From Halisarca cf. caerulea (lineage: Eukaryota; Porifera; Demospongiae; Chondrillida; Halisarcidae): a stretch of 64,000 bases of DNA. The position numbers and the translations under genes are program-made. Positions 1-12,555 of this stretch are shown here, piece by piece. Each line of letters begins with the position of its first letter. Positions within the stretch are counted from its first letter, which is position 1. The stretch is from the NCBI GenBank assembly GCA_963170055.1, contig CAUJGJ010000444.1, positions 5,245,618-5,309,617 of the forward strand, in the 5' to 3' direction. Under the pieces are notes generated by a model. That model ran no database searches. It saw only the letters and a list, made by a program, of their open reading frames with translations, and was not told the origin of the DNA.

Positions 1-49
<49 letters not shown>

Positions 50-210
50 TGCGTGCGTGCTTTCGTGTGTGTGTGCATGCGTGTGTGCATGCGTGTGTAC
101 GTGCGTGCGTGCGTGCACACGCATACACACGTATGTGTGTGTGTGTGTATGTGTGTGTGTTCATGAGTGTGGTGGTGTGCACACGTGTGTTTATATGGTG
201 ACAAGTGTTT
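1..210. repeat. Compound (GT)n microsatellite at window start
   Basis: Pure GT for about 46 bp, then interrupted GT/GCAT/ACAC repeats to about 210. The tract runs off the window edge. Cys-Val and His-Thr open frames read from it are repeat artefacts. Confidence 0.95.
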
Positions 211-614
211 TTGTGTGCATGCATGTTATTGCTTGTAATTGTGTTATTCATATTTGTTTGAATGTATTGTGTATCCTTGTAGTGTGTAGTGTACTCTTGC
301 ATCCTTGTTTGACTATACATTATTTTTAATACATGATTATCTGGAGTACATCGTCAAATTAGTAGTCAAATACTCCTTGTTTACATTTGGTAAGAATAGC
401 ACAACAATATTTCTATGTATTTGTTGAGTATTACTGTACATGAGGATTGTAGATTTCAATTTTCGAGGGAATTGTAAAGGGGGTGTCTACTCAAACATAC
501 AAACATGGCTGTATGGGTTTTCCCAACACAAAGTGGATACTCACAGCAGAAAATGCTTGCCATTCAAACCCCATGTAGGATGGTGGTGTGTAGACTGGGA
601 GGCAAAGAACAACA

Positions 615-615
<1 letters not shown>

Positions 616-656
<41 letters not shown>
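616..656. repeat. (AC)n microsatellite
   Basis: About 20 uninterrupted AC units. No gene is seen around it; 660-2670 holds no recognisable coding or structured feature. Confidence 0.95.
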
Positions 657-661
<5 letters not shown>

Positions 662-2676
662 TATTACCTATAGAGCAGGTTGTCACTTTTTTCCTTACTG
701 ACCAGTAATTTGTATATGATCACAGCATTATTTTGATGGTATAAAGTACGTATTGTCATAATTCATATATTATTTATGCCCATTATATGCCCATGGGCAG
801 TCAGTCGGTATACCGAAGATACTTGGGTCTATATTTTCTGACCCCAACCTCCTGCCCATACTCTATATACAACACATATTATGTAATACAAGATAATATA
901 CACTATCCAATGTGCTGTCAAATGATGTATACTATACCGAAATCTAGGATAGGCCAAGTCTGTATACCTCAGTCACAACAGCTGCAGGGATAAATACATA
1001 TGTTGTTATGGTGATCATATGCTGCAGATCAAGTACAAATTACATATATCCCCCTATACCTGTACTAGCTTAGGAAGTTGCTATGGCAACACACAATGGA
1101 ATACTGCAGTAAGTAAACACCAGGACATGCAACCACATGCTAGAAATACAATGATGGCCTCTCACTTTCATAGCGCTTGAAACACAATTAGATTATGAAA
1201 TACAATGGGGAGTCCACAATACGTTCGTTAACTGATATATTAATCCTTGGACTACAAGGGCCAGTGAAGGAGGACTACGGGATTGTGGTCTCTATATCTC
1301 AGTTTGTAGTGGACAGTTGGTCTAAAGCTTGTCCAACAGTTGTCTCTAATGACAGGTTTCACTGATGTGTCAGTATTCATGATCAAAGTGACCATCACAT
1401 GTCTAGGAATCATTGCAGTCTTATTGAACTTTGACCATCCTCTTGTAGCAGTTATATAGTATACATTGCTATGTCAACCAGAACCATTAGCACCACAGTA
1501 CACTGAGCTATGTGTAAATATGAACTTCAGGTATACAGGTAAAACATTATGTATGGGTGAAATAGCCCTCAAATAGAGCCCTCTACACTGGACATATTTG
1601 CATCGATGTCCCGCACACTACTTTGTTGCGAATGCATAATCTTAGTACTTTCGGAAGCTCCTCTAAACTAGGCATAAACATAATTCCAAAGGTATTGGAT
1701 TTAGAACAGGCCCTCAGCATGTATAGACTTAGATGAAGCTACTCACTGTTTTTTTGAACTATTGCAATTCACATAATTTGGTATATATACTATTGACCGT
1801 TACTGTGCATTACTAGTGCTGAAGTTTCTTGACACATAAACAAGCTCATGCACAATATCATGTGTACTTTGAGTACTGTAATTGTATGCCAAGGCTATTG
1901 CTATATATGCACCCATGCACCACAAAAAACTTGACAAGGTCTCCAACAAAACTTTATTTTACCCAATTCTGCTTGTGAAGCAATTATGCAACCCCATTAC
2001 CCTTATTGCCATCTGCACACTATTAAGTTATCAAAAGATTGAAACAATGATCATATCTCTTACCCTTTCACGTGGACCATTTCTACACATGGTTGATAGC
2101 CAATGATAACACTTTGTAATGTAGTTTACCATCATTAGTGAAGAGGATATTAAATTTCTGTGATTAAATAGGTAGGCTGGTTTCATATCACACACTTTGG
2201 ATATCATCACCTCACAAGGATTTCAATCTTGATGGATTATCTATTGGTTGTTAACATATGGTCAAATTACTTTCACAGCCCTACAGCAAACACTTAACAT
2301 GCATATGTCATCATTTGAATCTGCTTTTGAGCAATCATACTCAATGTCATACTAACTGATGCAGACTATGGAGATGAGAATTCAGTCATATTTCCTTGTA
2401 CAATGACTGTAAGATGCAATAAAACCAATTCATCGATAGAAAGTCTATTAACAGTGATTTGAGATCTCAAGCTAACTGTACATGAAGCAAGATTTAAGAA
2501 AACATAATATTATTCAATTTACATTTTTCTTGAATTTCTTCTGTCAAGGAATGTTAGTCCTCTGAGAAGGTATTCGTCTTTTCACTTGAAGCTTATAACT
2601 GGGTTTAGCAAAGTCTGTTAACAGTGTTGTGCATGGATCATTGTAAAACAAATCAGTCTCTCTGTATGTATGTGCG

Positions 2677-2701
2677 TGTGTGTGTATGTGTGTGTGTGCG
2701 C

Positions 2702-2767
<66 letters not shown>

Positions 2768-2768
2768 A
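2677..2768. repeat. (GT)n microsatellite
   Basis: About 90 bp of GT with a short GCGCG interruption near 2699-2703. Flanking DNA (2100-2670 and 2770-3340) shows no gene. Confidence 0.95.
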
Positions 2769-3343
2769 TGTGTAATCCATGTATGCTGATTTGTAAGGGC
2801 ATTGAATAAGCCAGTGTGCAAACATGTGAATATTGTTAATTACAAATATTCTGGTTTAGGTGCATCATTCCTGCGCACGTATCCCATTTATGGATTGCAC
2901 TCGAGTTAAACTTGCTTAGCTGGAATTTCCAGATAAATAAGTTTTCATTGATTTCACACCTCCTGATTTGACATCTGTTGACCCATCGGATGATGATGCA
3001 AGTTTTGGTATAAGAAAAAGACCAGATAATAGGATCATAGATACTCTAACCTATGACAGGATCAACTTCTTCAGACTTTATCGCATCTGTTAAAAAATGT
3101 GTGCATCACTTTGTATGTTTAACTATTTGTCTGCAAATTTGTTAGGTGTTATCCAGTACACATAACCTAACAACTGCTTGTGAGCCATACTGTATAATCT
3201 ACGGTGAAGGCACAATTTATATTAGTTACAATTTTTACTTCTGCTAGATACCACTGACATTTTATAGCCCTTATCTAAATTTCATTCAATCATATTGCTG
3301 TTATTCATTGGAAGATGCACCTGACAGATATTTGGGGCAGATT

Positions 3344-3372
3344 TGTCTGTGTGTGTATGTAATGCATGCATG

Positions 3373-3427
<55 letters not shown>

Positions 3428-3448
3428 TTGTGTGTGTGTGTGTGTGTC
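3344..3448. repeat. (GT)n microsatellite bordering a tandem duplication
   Basis: GT tract interrupted by GCATGCATGC and a TATTTG. It abuts the 5' side of the first unit of the duplication at 3450-4655. A second GT tract (4105-4172) abuts the second unit in the same way. Confidence 0.9.
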
Positions 3449-3449
3449 T

Positions 3450-4100
3450 GTCCAGTTGGCTTGAGTGGCTGGTTAGTAGTCTCTTATGAGAGCTTAAGCC
3501 TGTTGCCAGCAGGTGGTGCTTTTAAAGGGATGAAAGCTGTGACACTCAGTAGCTTACAGGTAAAGTCATTCCTGTCAGCCTCAACCACTGGAAATAGTAA
3601 ATATGACTTGGGTGTTTCTTTATCAGACTCTTAGCAGGGTGCTGGTAATTGGCTGGTGCCCTAGGTGCTATTAGCCTGGATATTACCGAGTTTAGGGCTG
3701 GGAACCACTGCTGCTGTGAGTTAGTGGTCTTGTATGACTGGGGCTGCTGTTTCACCTCCTTTGTTTGGTGGCTGTGGCATTGCCTGTTAGCGGGTGGTGT
3801 CATGGTTGCTGGGTGGGGGATGGGGTTGCGGTCTGGGCTGCACAGGATGCACTTGTGAGTTAGGTGGACACACCACAGCTCTCTGGCAGCAGCCCAGCCC
3901 TTCCCATCTTGTGGGGCTTGCAACCTCACAGATGGGCAACCCCTGAATGCACTAGGAGGCCAGAGATGGTGGGGGTAGGTGGGCCCATATCCAGTGGGTC
4001 TCTCCGTCACTGATGTCTGGTGGTTCACCTCCATTGGGCCCTTTTGGGGTCCAACGGCGGGGCCACAATAGCCAGCACTAGCTGCAGGCTGTGGTATTAT

Positions 4101-4172
<72 letters not shown>

Positions 4173-4655
4173 ACATAGTCTAGTCAGTGTGAGGGCTGGT
4201 TAGTAATCTCTTTTAAGAGCTTAAGCCTGTTGCCAGCAGGTGGTGCTTTTGGAAGGATGAAAACTGGGACACTCAGCTGCTTAAAGGTGAAATCGTATTT
4301 GTCAGACTCAACCATTGGAAATATGTAAATAACTTGAGTAAGTCTTCATCAGATTCTTAGTGGGGTGCTGGTCATGGCTGGTACCCAAATGCTATTAGCC
4401 TGAATATTACTGAATTTAAGATTGGGAGTTATTGCTGCTGTGAGTTAAGTGGACGTACCACCACTCTTCAGCTGCAGCCCACCCCTCTGTCATGGCGCTT
4501 GCAAACTCACATATGGGCAATCCCTGATTGCACGAGGGAGCCACCATGGATGGTGGGGGCAGCTGGGCCCATAACCAGTGGGTCTCTCCCTCACTGATGT
4601 CTTATGTCCTTTGGGGCCCAAAAGGGGGGCACAATAGTCAGCACTGCACGTTACA
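3450..4655. repeat. Two diverged tandem copies of a GC-richer, non-coding-looking unit
   Basis: Unit A (about 3450-4085) and unit B (about 4190-4655) share long blocks, for example the GAGCTTAAGCCTGTTGCCAG block at 3490 and 4218, and a shared block ending in AGTGGGTCTCTCC near 3995 and 4577. Unit A carries about 135 bp (about 3720-3857) absent from B. Each unit is preceded by a (GT)n tract. The open frames in unit A are not conserved in unit B, so I do not call a gene. The content is unrecognised and is possibly an old transposon or satellite-like unit. Confidence 0.75.
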
Positions 4656-5422
4656 AGTTAGAAGTGTGTGTGTACATAGGTGTCTGTGTGGTGTGAACGT
4701 GTGCCAATGTATTCTGTTATCAGTCTCAGATACTTGATCTATTTTCTCGTATCCTACAGAGACAATTATTGTGCTTTGCCATCATTACAATAATTTGTCA
4801 ATGGTTTCAAATTTCTTTGTGATTCAGTCTTCAAGATTTAATTTTGATGTTTTTCAAAAAATGATAACAATCAGTTCAGGATTCATGAAAAAATGTTTTC
4901 TATAATGTGTGAGTGTGTGTATGTTTGCATGTATGTGTGCTTGTGTGCATGTGCTTGTGTGTATGTGTGCATTTGTGTGTTACTATTTGTATGTGTATGT
5001 GTGTGAAACAGGGTTCTCCCTACATACATTAAGGCATACCAGCCGATATGCCTTCAAAACTAAAAGAAGCCTTCCAATATCCTGTGTGTTTACCTAGCAA
5101 GGTCACAGAAGTACAGGATTTAGATTATACATACATTACTATATTGTAATACTGTGTAGTAATAGTATTGGGAAGTGATAATTAAATGAAGCCAAACAAG
5201 TAATGATTGGCGGTGTGCAACTGTCACCATGTAAGCTCATGGGCAGAATGCACACAAGAACTCTTTCCAACCTCAGCAAGCTGGCAGCAATTTGTCTTAT
5301 ATATATGCCAATGTCCCCCATGAACTGTGAAGGTGGCTTATTGGCACACATAGATGTGCGGTAGCACGTGACATCCCATATCCCTTGATTTTTTTTCTGG
5401 GGAGAACACTGATATATGTATG

Positions 5423-5424
<2 letters not shown>

Positions 5425-5472
<48 letters not shown>

Positions 5473-5481
5473 TGTGTGTGT

Positions 5482-5577
<96 letters not shown>
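5425..5577. repeat. (GT)n microsatellite, about 150 bp
   Basis: GT repeat with three short interruptions (GTACGT twice, GCATG once). The neighbouring 4660-5420 and 5580-6510 intervals show no supported gene. Confidence 0.95.
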
Positions 5578-5580
<3 letters not shown>

Positions 5581-6513
5581 TACATGCATGCTCATGAGTT
5601 GATGCTGTGAACAATATTGCATCACCTCATGTCATGGGCAAATTTGCTTGGTGTCAGTCAATCATGACTGTCTACTCCCTCTGTCCTTTGGACTTGTGCT
5701 ACATGCATCACTAGTGATACACACTAATATCAATGTGTTGATATTAAGCACAGTCTATACCCTTTAAACTCACTTCTGTCCTTTTTCGTTTTCCACTAAA
5801 CTCATTATAAATCACGTGTTTACTCTTGTCTGGCAAAACAATACACACACTATTTGCTAATGTACCACTTCTTGAAGAGCAACACATGAAAGGCGACACT
5901 GTAATCCAATGCTAGTGTCCACGGCAACCACAACAAAGATCTCCACCCTCCACAAAGTAGCATTAATGTGGCATGTAATGCAGCAAGCATGAAGTGTTAG
6001 TTCCACTAGGTGGCAGCTGCATGTACTTCTAACAGTATGAACAAAAAAACTTTTTGGCGGTTCGATTTTGACAACCTGGCGACTACATGTTGATAAATGG
6101 TTTACATTAACACTTGTATCAGGTATCTGTCTGTCTCTGTGATTATACCTCTGTTACTGTCACCTGTCTGCTTGTCTGAGTTTGATTCCTGTTAACCGAT
6201 GTCTGGTGTGCGATACTTGCAACAATAGTATCAGTCCCATATTCCATATTGAGGGGATTTTGCAAAAATATACAAGTAGCTACGTATATACATATACTTG
6301 CACAAAGTTTGCAATGACTTGGGTGCATTTGGACATCTTCACTCAGTGGATGTGTGTGTGCTTGTGTGTTGCTCTCCCTCCCTCCCTTTTTTACTCGTCA
6401 CCATTATTATTAAAAACTGCAGGTAAGTACATACATGTAAATAAATATACTAAAAGGTGACAGGTGGGTAGGGGTAGCCTCAACACTGCCAAAAAATGCT
6501 CAGAAGTTCTATT

Positions 6514-6516
<3 letters not shown>

Positions 6517-6568
<52 letters not shown>
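6517..6568. repeat. (GT)n microsatellite
   Basis: About 26 uninterrupted GT units. Confidence 0.95.
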
Positions 6569-6570
<2 letters not shown>

Positions 6571-6882
6571 ATGTGTGTGTATGTCCATTCCAGGAATAAC
6601 TTCTAGATCACATTAAATATGGTTTATGAATGAATTGTCTTGATTTCCAATGTCACAAATGTTGTTAATATCCACACAAGTTGTACATACCCATTCTCGT
6701 ACCATCACCATACACAAATTAGGATGGCATGTTTGAAATTGATGAGCATGGCAATCACATTATTAGCTACTCATTGTTGCATATCATTTTATTGTTAATG
6801 CTGATACATCCTATCATTTTAAACAGCTGCCATTTCACTACTGCTTCTGGGATTATACAACTGTATATACAATCATATGTGC

Positions 6883-6954
6883 ATGTGTGTGTGTGTGTGT
6901 TTGTGTTTGTGTGTGTGTGGGGGGCGTGTTTGTGTGTGTGTGTGTGTTGTGTGT

Positions 6955-7007
<53 letters not shown>

Positions 7008-7010
7008 TGT

Positions 7011-7070
<60 letters not shown>

Positions 7071-7111
7071 ATGTGTGTGTGCGTGTGCGTGTGTGTGTAT
7101 GTGTGTGTATG

Positions 7112-7147
<36 letters not shown>

Positions 7148-7213
7148 TGTGTATGTGTGTGTGTGTGTGTGTGTGTGCGTGTGTGTGTGTGTGTGCGTGT
7201 GTGTGTGTATGTA

Positions 7214-7274
<61 letters not shown>

Positions 7275-7295
7275 TGTGTATGTGTGTATGTGTGT

Positions 7296-7346
<51 letters not shown>

Positions 7347-7347
7347 A

Positions 7348-7398
<51 letters not shown>

Positions 7399-7419
7399 TG
7401 TGTATGTGTGTATGTGTGT

Positions 7420-7467
<48 letters not shown>

Positions 7468-7515
7468 TGTATGTGCATGTGTGTATGTGTGTGTGGTGTG
7501 TGTGTGTGTGTGTGT
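6883..7515. repeat. Very long compound (GT)n array, about 630 bp
   Basis: Imperfect GT repeats over more than 600 bp. They include a higher-order repeat: a block containing GGTGTGTATGTGTGTATG and TGTATGTATACATG recurs near 7210-7300 and 7340-7425 at about 125-130 bp spacing. Long Cys-Val and His-Thr frames through it on both strands are artefacts of the dinucleotide repeat. Confidence 0.95.
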
Positions 7516-8028
7516 TGTACTTGTACATTCATAATTACCTTGTGACTACAATACACTGCATGCAAACCAATTCTTCAAGTGCACGTGTGCATGCAATGTT
7601 CTCCCATGTAGACCAGTTTGTACTGTGGCATCCCATTTGAAGTACACACTTGGTTGGAAGGTGTAAATGCACATGCACTATACATTTTCTCACATATTGT
7701 TTGCAAACAGTACCATTTAGTAAGTCATCTTCAGAACGAACACCCAAAGACCCTTGGCTTCAAACAAGTAGCAATTGTGCATAATTTGGGCAGTTATGTT
7801 ATTTTAGTCAAGATTATTCGAAAGTGTGAACTTTGCCAGAGAACAAGTACAGTTAAATTGTGATCAGATTATGAAGATGTGAACCATGCACAGTGGATCT
7901 GTAACCATGATGTCACAAAGTGTCGTTTATAGTATAGCCTACCATCATGGAAGACCTCAACTATATATTATACATGAAAATAGTTGAATCTCTATGTAAT
8001 AGAGGTTCATGAAATCAATGCTGTCTAC

Positions 8029-8034
<6 letters not shown>

Positions 8035-8097
<63 letters not shown>
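8035..8097. repeat. (GT)n microsatellite
   Basis: About 30 GT units. 7520-8030 and 8100-8900 show no recognisable gene. Confidence 0.95.
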
Positions 8098-8099
<2 letters not shown>

Positions 8100-8910
8100 A
8101 CTACTGTCTACATCGACATGTGGGTAGTCTACAGATATATGCAGTGCAAAATATGCATGTGATATACAGTGCATGATCGGAAGGTTCTCCTTTGTGGAGG
8201 CTGTGTCTACTCACAGATAAGGTCACAAGAGTGAAGATTGGTAAGTACTTGATATCAGGTCCATAGCACAAGATATCATGTTAAAAGTGCTCAATTGCCA
8301 ACATTGGTTTGCACTAACTCCCACTTTTGATCAACAGACTGCTAGTCACACAAAACAGTTATTCATTAGCATTTGTGGTCAAAAATAACACTTTGTAGTC
8401 TCCCCACCCCCTCCCCCTACGTGGTTGGAGTGGAAAGTTTCAATTTGTAAAGAATTCAGCATACTCATGCACCCACTACCTCCTCCAAATTTGTGACTGT
8501 CTCAGTAGTTATCCACCCTCTCCTGATGAGATCTGGATGCATCCTAGTGTTGTTAAACTTTTACATGTTGTTGTACAATGTACTGTTAAATTACCTGAAC
8601 GCTTGCAGAGAAAATTAGTGTGTCAAAAATGACCGCTTTCAGCACTGCTATATTCTACCACAATAATAATTACTACATATGGGGACAGAATGCTGAGTGT
8701 TGAGACTATGGATAGAAGAATCCTTGTTGTAATATACAGATTCCTATTGCACAAATACAAAAGCCATGTACTCATTGTTGTCCTGAGCAAAATAGTTTAC
8801 AATGAATTTCACAACTGCAGTAAGAGGCAGTTTTAATTCCCCAAATACAGTGAGGTCTCATTTGCTTGTACCTCGGATATCCAGTTCCCACATCTTTCGT
8901 AATACTGATT

Positions 8911-9449
8911 CCATATTCTCTAAAAATTTGTCACACCTTGGTGCACTGAAAGTTATGTCTTTCAATTAGAATAGAATGGAATTTACCAAAACTATTTACC
9001 CTGACGAAATAAAGAAATTTCAGAAGATAACTCGAAATGATAAAACTTTAGAAAACTTCTCTTATATCCTAGAATTCCAGCATCTAGTGATGGCAGATAT
9101 ACCATTCTGACTCTCGCATGCTTACGGAAATCAGTAAAATACCTGAAATGAGAGCAAGTGGTGTATATTCCCTTCCTTAAAGAAAGAGATAACATTGCAA
9201 TTGTTCCTGTGGTAAGACATTGTGTCTACACGAACAGAATACACCCACTGTAGGTGATCATCATGATTAAGTTTGTGGAGTTCTGTGAGAAATAACAAAT
9301 GAGATTATTTCTGGTACCTGATAAAAATTGTAGACACATTACAGAAATTATAAAATGCGTGAACCCTTGACAGGATTAGAATACAAATAAACCAAACAAC
9401 AATTAGTTTTGATGAAAATTAGGAGTGATGAATTTTAGAGTGAATAAGT
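8911..9449. mobile_element. Non-autonomous DNA transposon-like repeat, family A copy 1
   Basis: The left end resembles ACCGTATTCTCTAAAAATTC followed by TCACACC, and the right end is its approximate reverse complement near 9420-9449. The whole block aligns with 10990-11551; both contain TAGAATTCCAGC and AGTGATGGCAGAT. It has no intact open frame. The superfamily is not determined. Confidence 0.6.
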
Positions 9450-9711
9450 TTTAATTTGAACAAATTTGCCACAATCTTGCCCTATACACTATATTTCTGC
9501 TCATCATTTACCCAGTTCCCTCGCTTTATCTGCAATTTCATCCAGAATGTATGTTTGCAGATAAGTGGCAGGAAAAATTGCCCTCCATTAGAAGTGTTGT
9601 GAATAATAGTACTGCTGTATTGCTCAGCACTAAATGCATGTACTACAAAAAGTAAGAGTACTGTATAACCATTGTGGGAACATTGGGGAGAATTAAATTT
9701 GACCATTAGAG

Positions 9712-10363
9712 TACTGTATGTGCTCAAATTTTTGCAGGCCTAAACTTTCGCGGTTTTTGCGGATTGGAAGCCATCCGTGAAAGTTTAAATCAGTGAAAAG
9801 TTTTTAGTGATATAAAATGGCCGTCGCAGTGATATAAAATGGCTGTCACTGAACAGCGGGCGACGCTGTCGATGCCTTGTTGTATTCTTATTAGATCCAT
9901 GATGATATACCTAATATAGGTGTGGAAGAAAGTATAGGCTCGTCCACTGCCTTTATTCTGTCTTCGTTTGCGTTCGCATGTGCCTGTACAGTAGCTACCT
10001 GACGGTGATTGAAGAATGTCGCCCGATTCGTTTGTTTTTGGTTCGCAAGAGTCCTGACTTTACAGATTTGGAGCAAGTTGTCCCATCAAGCATGGCAGAT
10101 GCTGTTAGAAAAGAAATATGCAACACTTCAGAGGAAGAAAAACCGCTCACGTGTCTGAGTCATTGCCCGGCCTGTTTGGCTTGACAATCATTACAACTTT
10201 AAAGTGCTAATTGCGATCTAGGGTCTACTCAGGTCTATCACTAGTTTACTTGAACAAAAAACAGAGGCACTGGATGGGGATCCGCGAAAATAAAAATGCG
10301 AAAATCGCGAATTTGCGACATCCGCGAAAGTTTAAGCTCGCGAAAATTAGAGCGCGTACGGTA
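9712..10363. mobile_element. Inverted-repeat DNA transposon, about 650 bp
   Basis: The left end reads TACTGTATGTGCTC and then AAATTTTTGC. The right end, read on the other strand, is TACCGTACGCGCTC and then TAATTTTCGC. Inner subterminal sequence (TAAACTTTCGCGG) is also inverted. There is no transposase. Small open frames inside (for example 9978-10184) are unsupported. Confidence 0.65.
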
Positions 10364-10989
10364 TATAGAACATAATCTATTCACACACTCTATAATTTGC
10401 TTTTCGTTGTGTAATCACATCAAGACCATTTCTCTGCTGCCCTTTCATACTTGAAAAAAACATGGCAGCTGAGTGTTAAGGTATTAACTAAGCATCAAGT
10501 TCATGGATTCTGTGACTATTATCACAGTATTGGTGAATTTTATATTTGGTGTTTTCCCCATGTACATACTTGCCAAATAAAAACATTGCCGAAGTTTCCC
10601 AATATACCGTATGGCAGGAAACGTTGGTGAGCATTATATTTCCAGATATATAATATTGGCAAGAACTAAATTTAATCGGGGAATTGAACATAAATGCTAT
10701 AAACTATTGTTACTCTCAATGATTCTTGAGAGGGGTTCGTCCCACGATCATAGTGAGACCATTCCTCTTCCGCTATTTTATGTTAAAACATGGCATCAGA
10801 GAATTATCATAGAAAACAGGTGCTAAAAACATGGATTCTGCAAAGATAATAATATTTTTCGTTTTTTTACAAATTCACCAAAGCGCTAATTGCAAGTTAA
10901 AACTTCACCAAAGTTTCTTCTATACTGTACGGTATGTTACGTACATTTATATCCAGTGTGCAAAAGATGAAAAGATATACATATTATAA

Positions 10990-11551
10990 TACCGTATTTT
11001 CTATAAAAAGTCATCACACCTAGTGCACCTGAAATTTTCTCTTACTATTATAATAGAATAGGATTTACCAGAATTGTTTGCGCTGATGAAGATATAGAAT
11101 TTTCAGACGAAAATTAGAATATGACAAAACTTTAGCAAGATATATACTCTGGCATCTTAGAATTCCAGCTTTTAGTGATGGCAGATTAGCCATTTTTACC
11201 CTCTTGTGTACTTCAACAAACAGAAATCTGCAAAGAAAGCCAAAATGAGTGCAAGTAGTGTACATTTTATTCTTAGGACAAATAAATATTGCAAGCGTTC
11301 ATGATGGTAAGACTTTGTGTCTACAAGAACAAAATACGTGCATGTACCATTGTAGGTGATCTGCACAAGCAAATTCACAAAGTATTGCAGGAAGATGACA
11401 AAAAACTAGATCACCTCCAGTACCTGACGAATATAAGAGTCACATAATGGAAATTAGAATAGCTGCAAATTCAACAGGGTTAGAATAAGAATAAATCAAA
11501 GACTTCGACCTGACAAAAATTAGGGGTGACTGATTGTTAGGGAGAGTATAA
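10990..11551. mobile_element. Non-autonomous DNA transposon-like repeat, family A copy 2
   Basis: Same family as 8911-9449. The left terminus ACCGTATTTTCTATAAAAAG is matched by an inverted right end near 11520-11551. A third right-end fragment of the family (GGTGTGATGAATTTTTAGAG) lies at about 59510-59530. Confidence 0.6.
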
Positions 11552-12053
11552 CATATACTATACATATATATATTATTGATGTAATGTATAATACTGTAGC
11601 TCTGCATCCTATTATTGTAGCTATTTGTGGCCCACTCATCGAACAATTCTCAGGACGCATGCTGCATGGTAATCAATCTATGATAATACAAAACTACCTT
11701 ATCCTTCCTTTCCTAAGCAGTTTTGGGTTCTAAAATTTTAATTTTGCCATTCTTTTCCAGCTTTCACAATCATATAATTGATGTTTGAATAAATAAAGGT
11801 TGGGACAATCTAGTTCCAGATATACCTACACACATAACTGTAAATACCATATGCTGGGAAATTCCACAACAAAAACTATATTCACTTATGGTACAGTAAG
11901 TCGTTGTAATTCTCATACTTTACGATGTAGTGTGTATTCTGGTCTAGTACTAGCACAACATATTATAAACATCGTTGATGTCACTTATTTCTGTCTTCTC
12001 CACCTCAAAGCAGTTTGTGATACTTGAGTTGTGAAAAATCACAACAAACATCA

Positions 12054-12154
12054 TACAGTGAAACACTCTTAATACCATAGCTCATACATTGTATTTTGGA
12101 TATAGGAATATTTTTTCTGATCTGAGGGTATGCTATTAAGGGTGTTTCACTGTA
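12054..12154. mobile_element. Short foldback MITE, Tc1/mariner-like
   Basis: 101 bp bounded by TA dinucleotides. The left terminus CAGTGAAACACTCTTAATA has its near-perfect inverse TATTAAGGGTGTTTCACTG at the right. TA-bounded CAGTG termini are typical of Tc1/mariner-derived MITEs. 12155-12555 is presumably 3' flank or UTR of the minus-strand gene, with nothing else recognised. Confidence 0.75.
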
Positions 12155-12555
12155 CCAATATTAGCATTCATTGTTAGCTTGTAAATCATATTTCATCAAT
12201 TGCAATCAAATACATGTCACAGTAACAGTCAACAAATGCAATGTCATTGAGGACAACCAGTGAACTGAGGTACACAACAATCATAAATCTTGAAGGACAT
12301 TGAGGCAGCTTGAACTCATACATTGTAGGTGAGAATTACAAGCAACATCTACGTAGCATACAGCTCATACACCATTGGGCATCACATACGCCCTTAATGC
12401 AAGTAACAGAAATTAGAAAGGTACCAAATACAATGATAAACTCAAAACAGCATACACAAACACAATATTTAGAATACACAAATTGCCTGTAAAGTGTGTA
12501 AATGATCTCAACTTTGATCCATTCCTGGAAGAGATTGGAATTGGTCATGTGTACC

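Noticed and set aside
3546..4034. 162-codon minus-strand open frame
   Set aside because: Lies in the tandem-duplicated unit and the frame is not preserved in the second copy; low-complexity composition.
6729..7640. Open frames of 200-300 codons on both strands in the GT arrays (also 2544-2825, 5139-5625, 42740-43162)
   Set aside because: They are alternating Cys-Val or His-Thr translations of dinucleotide repeats with no domain and no conserved start.
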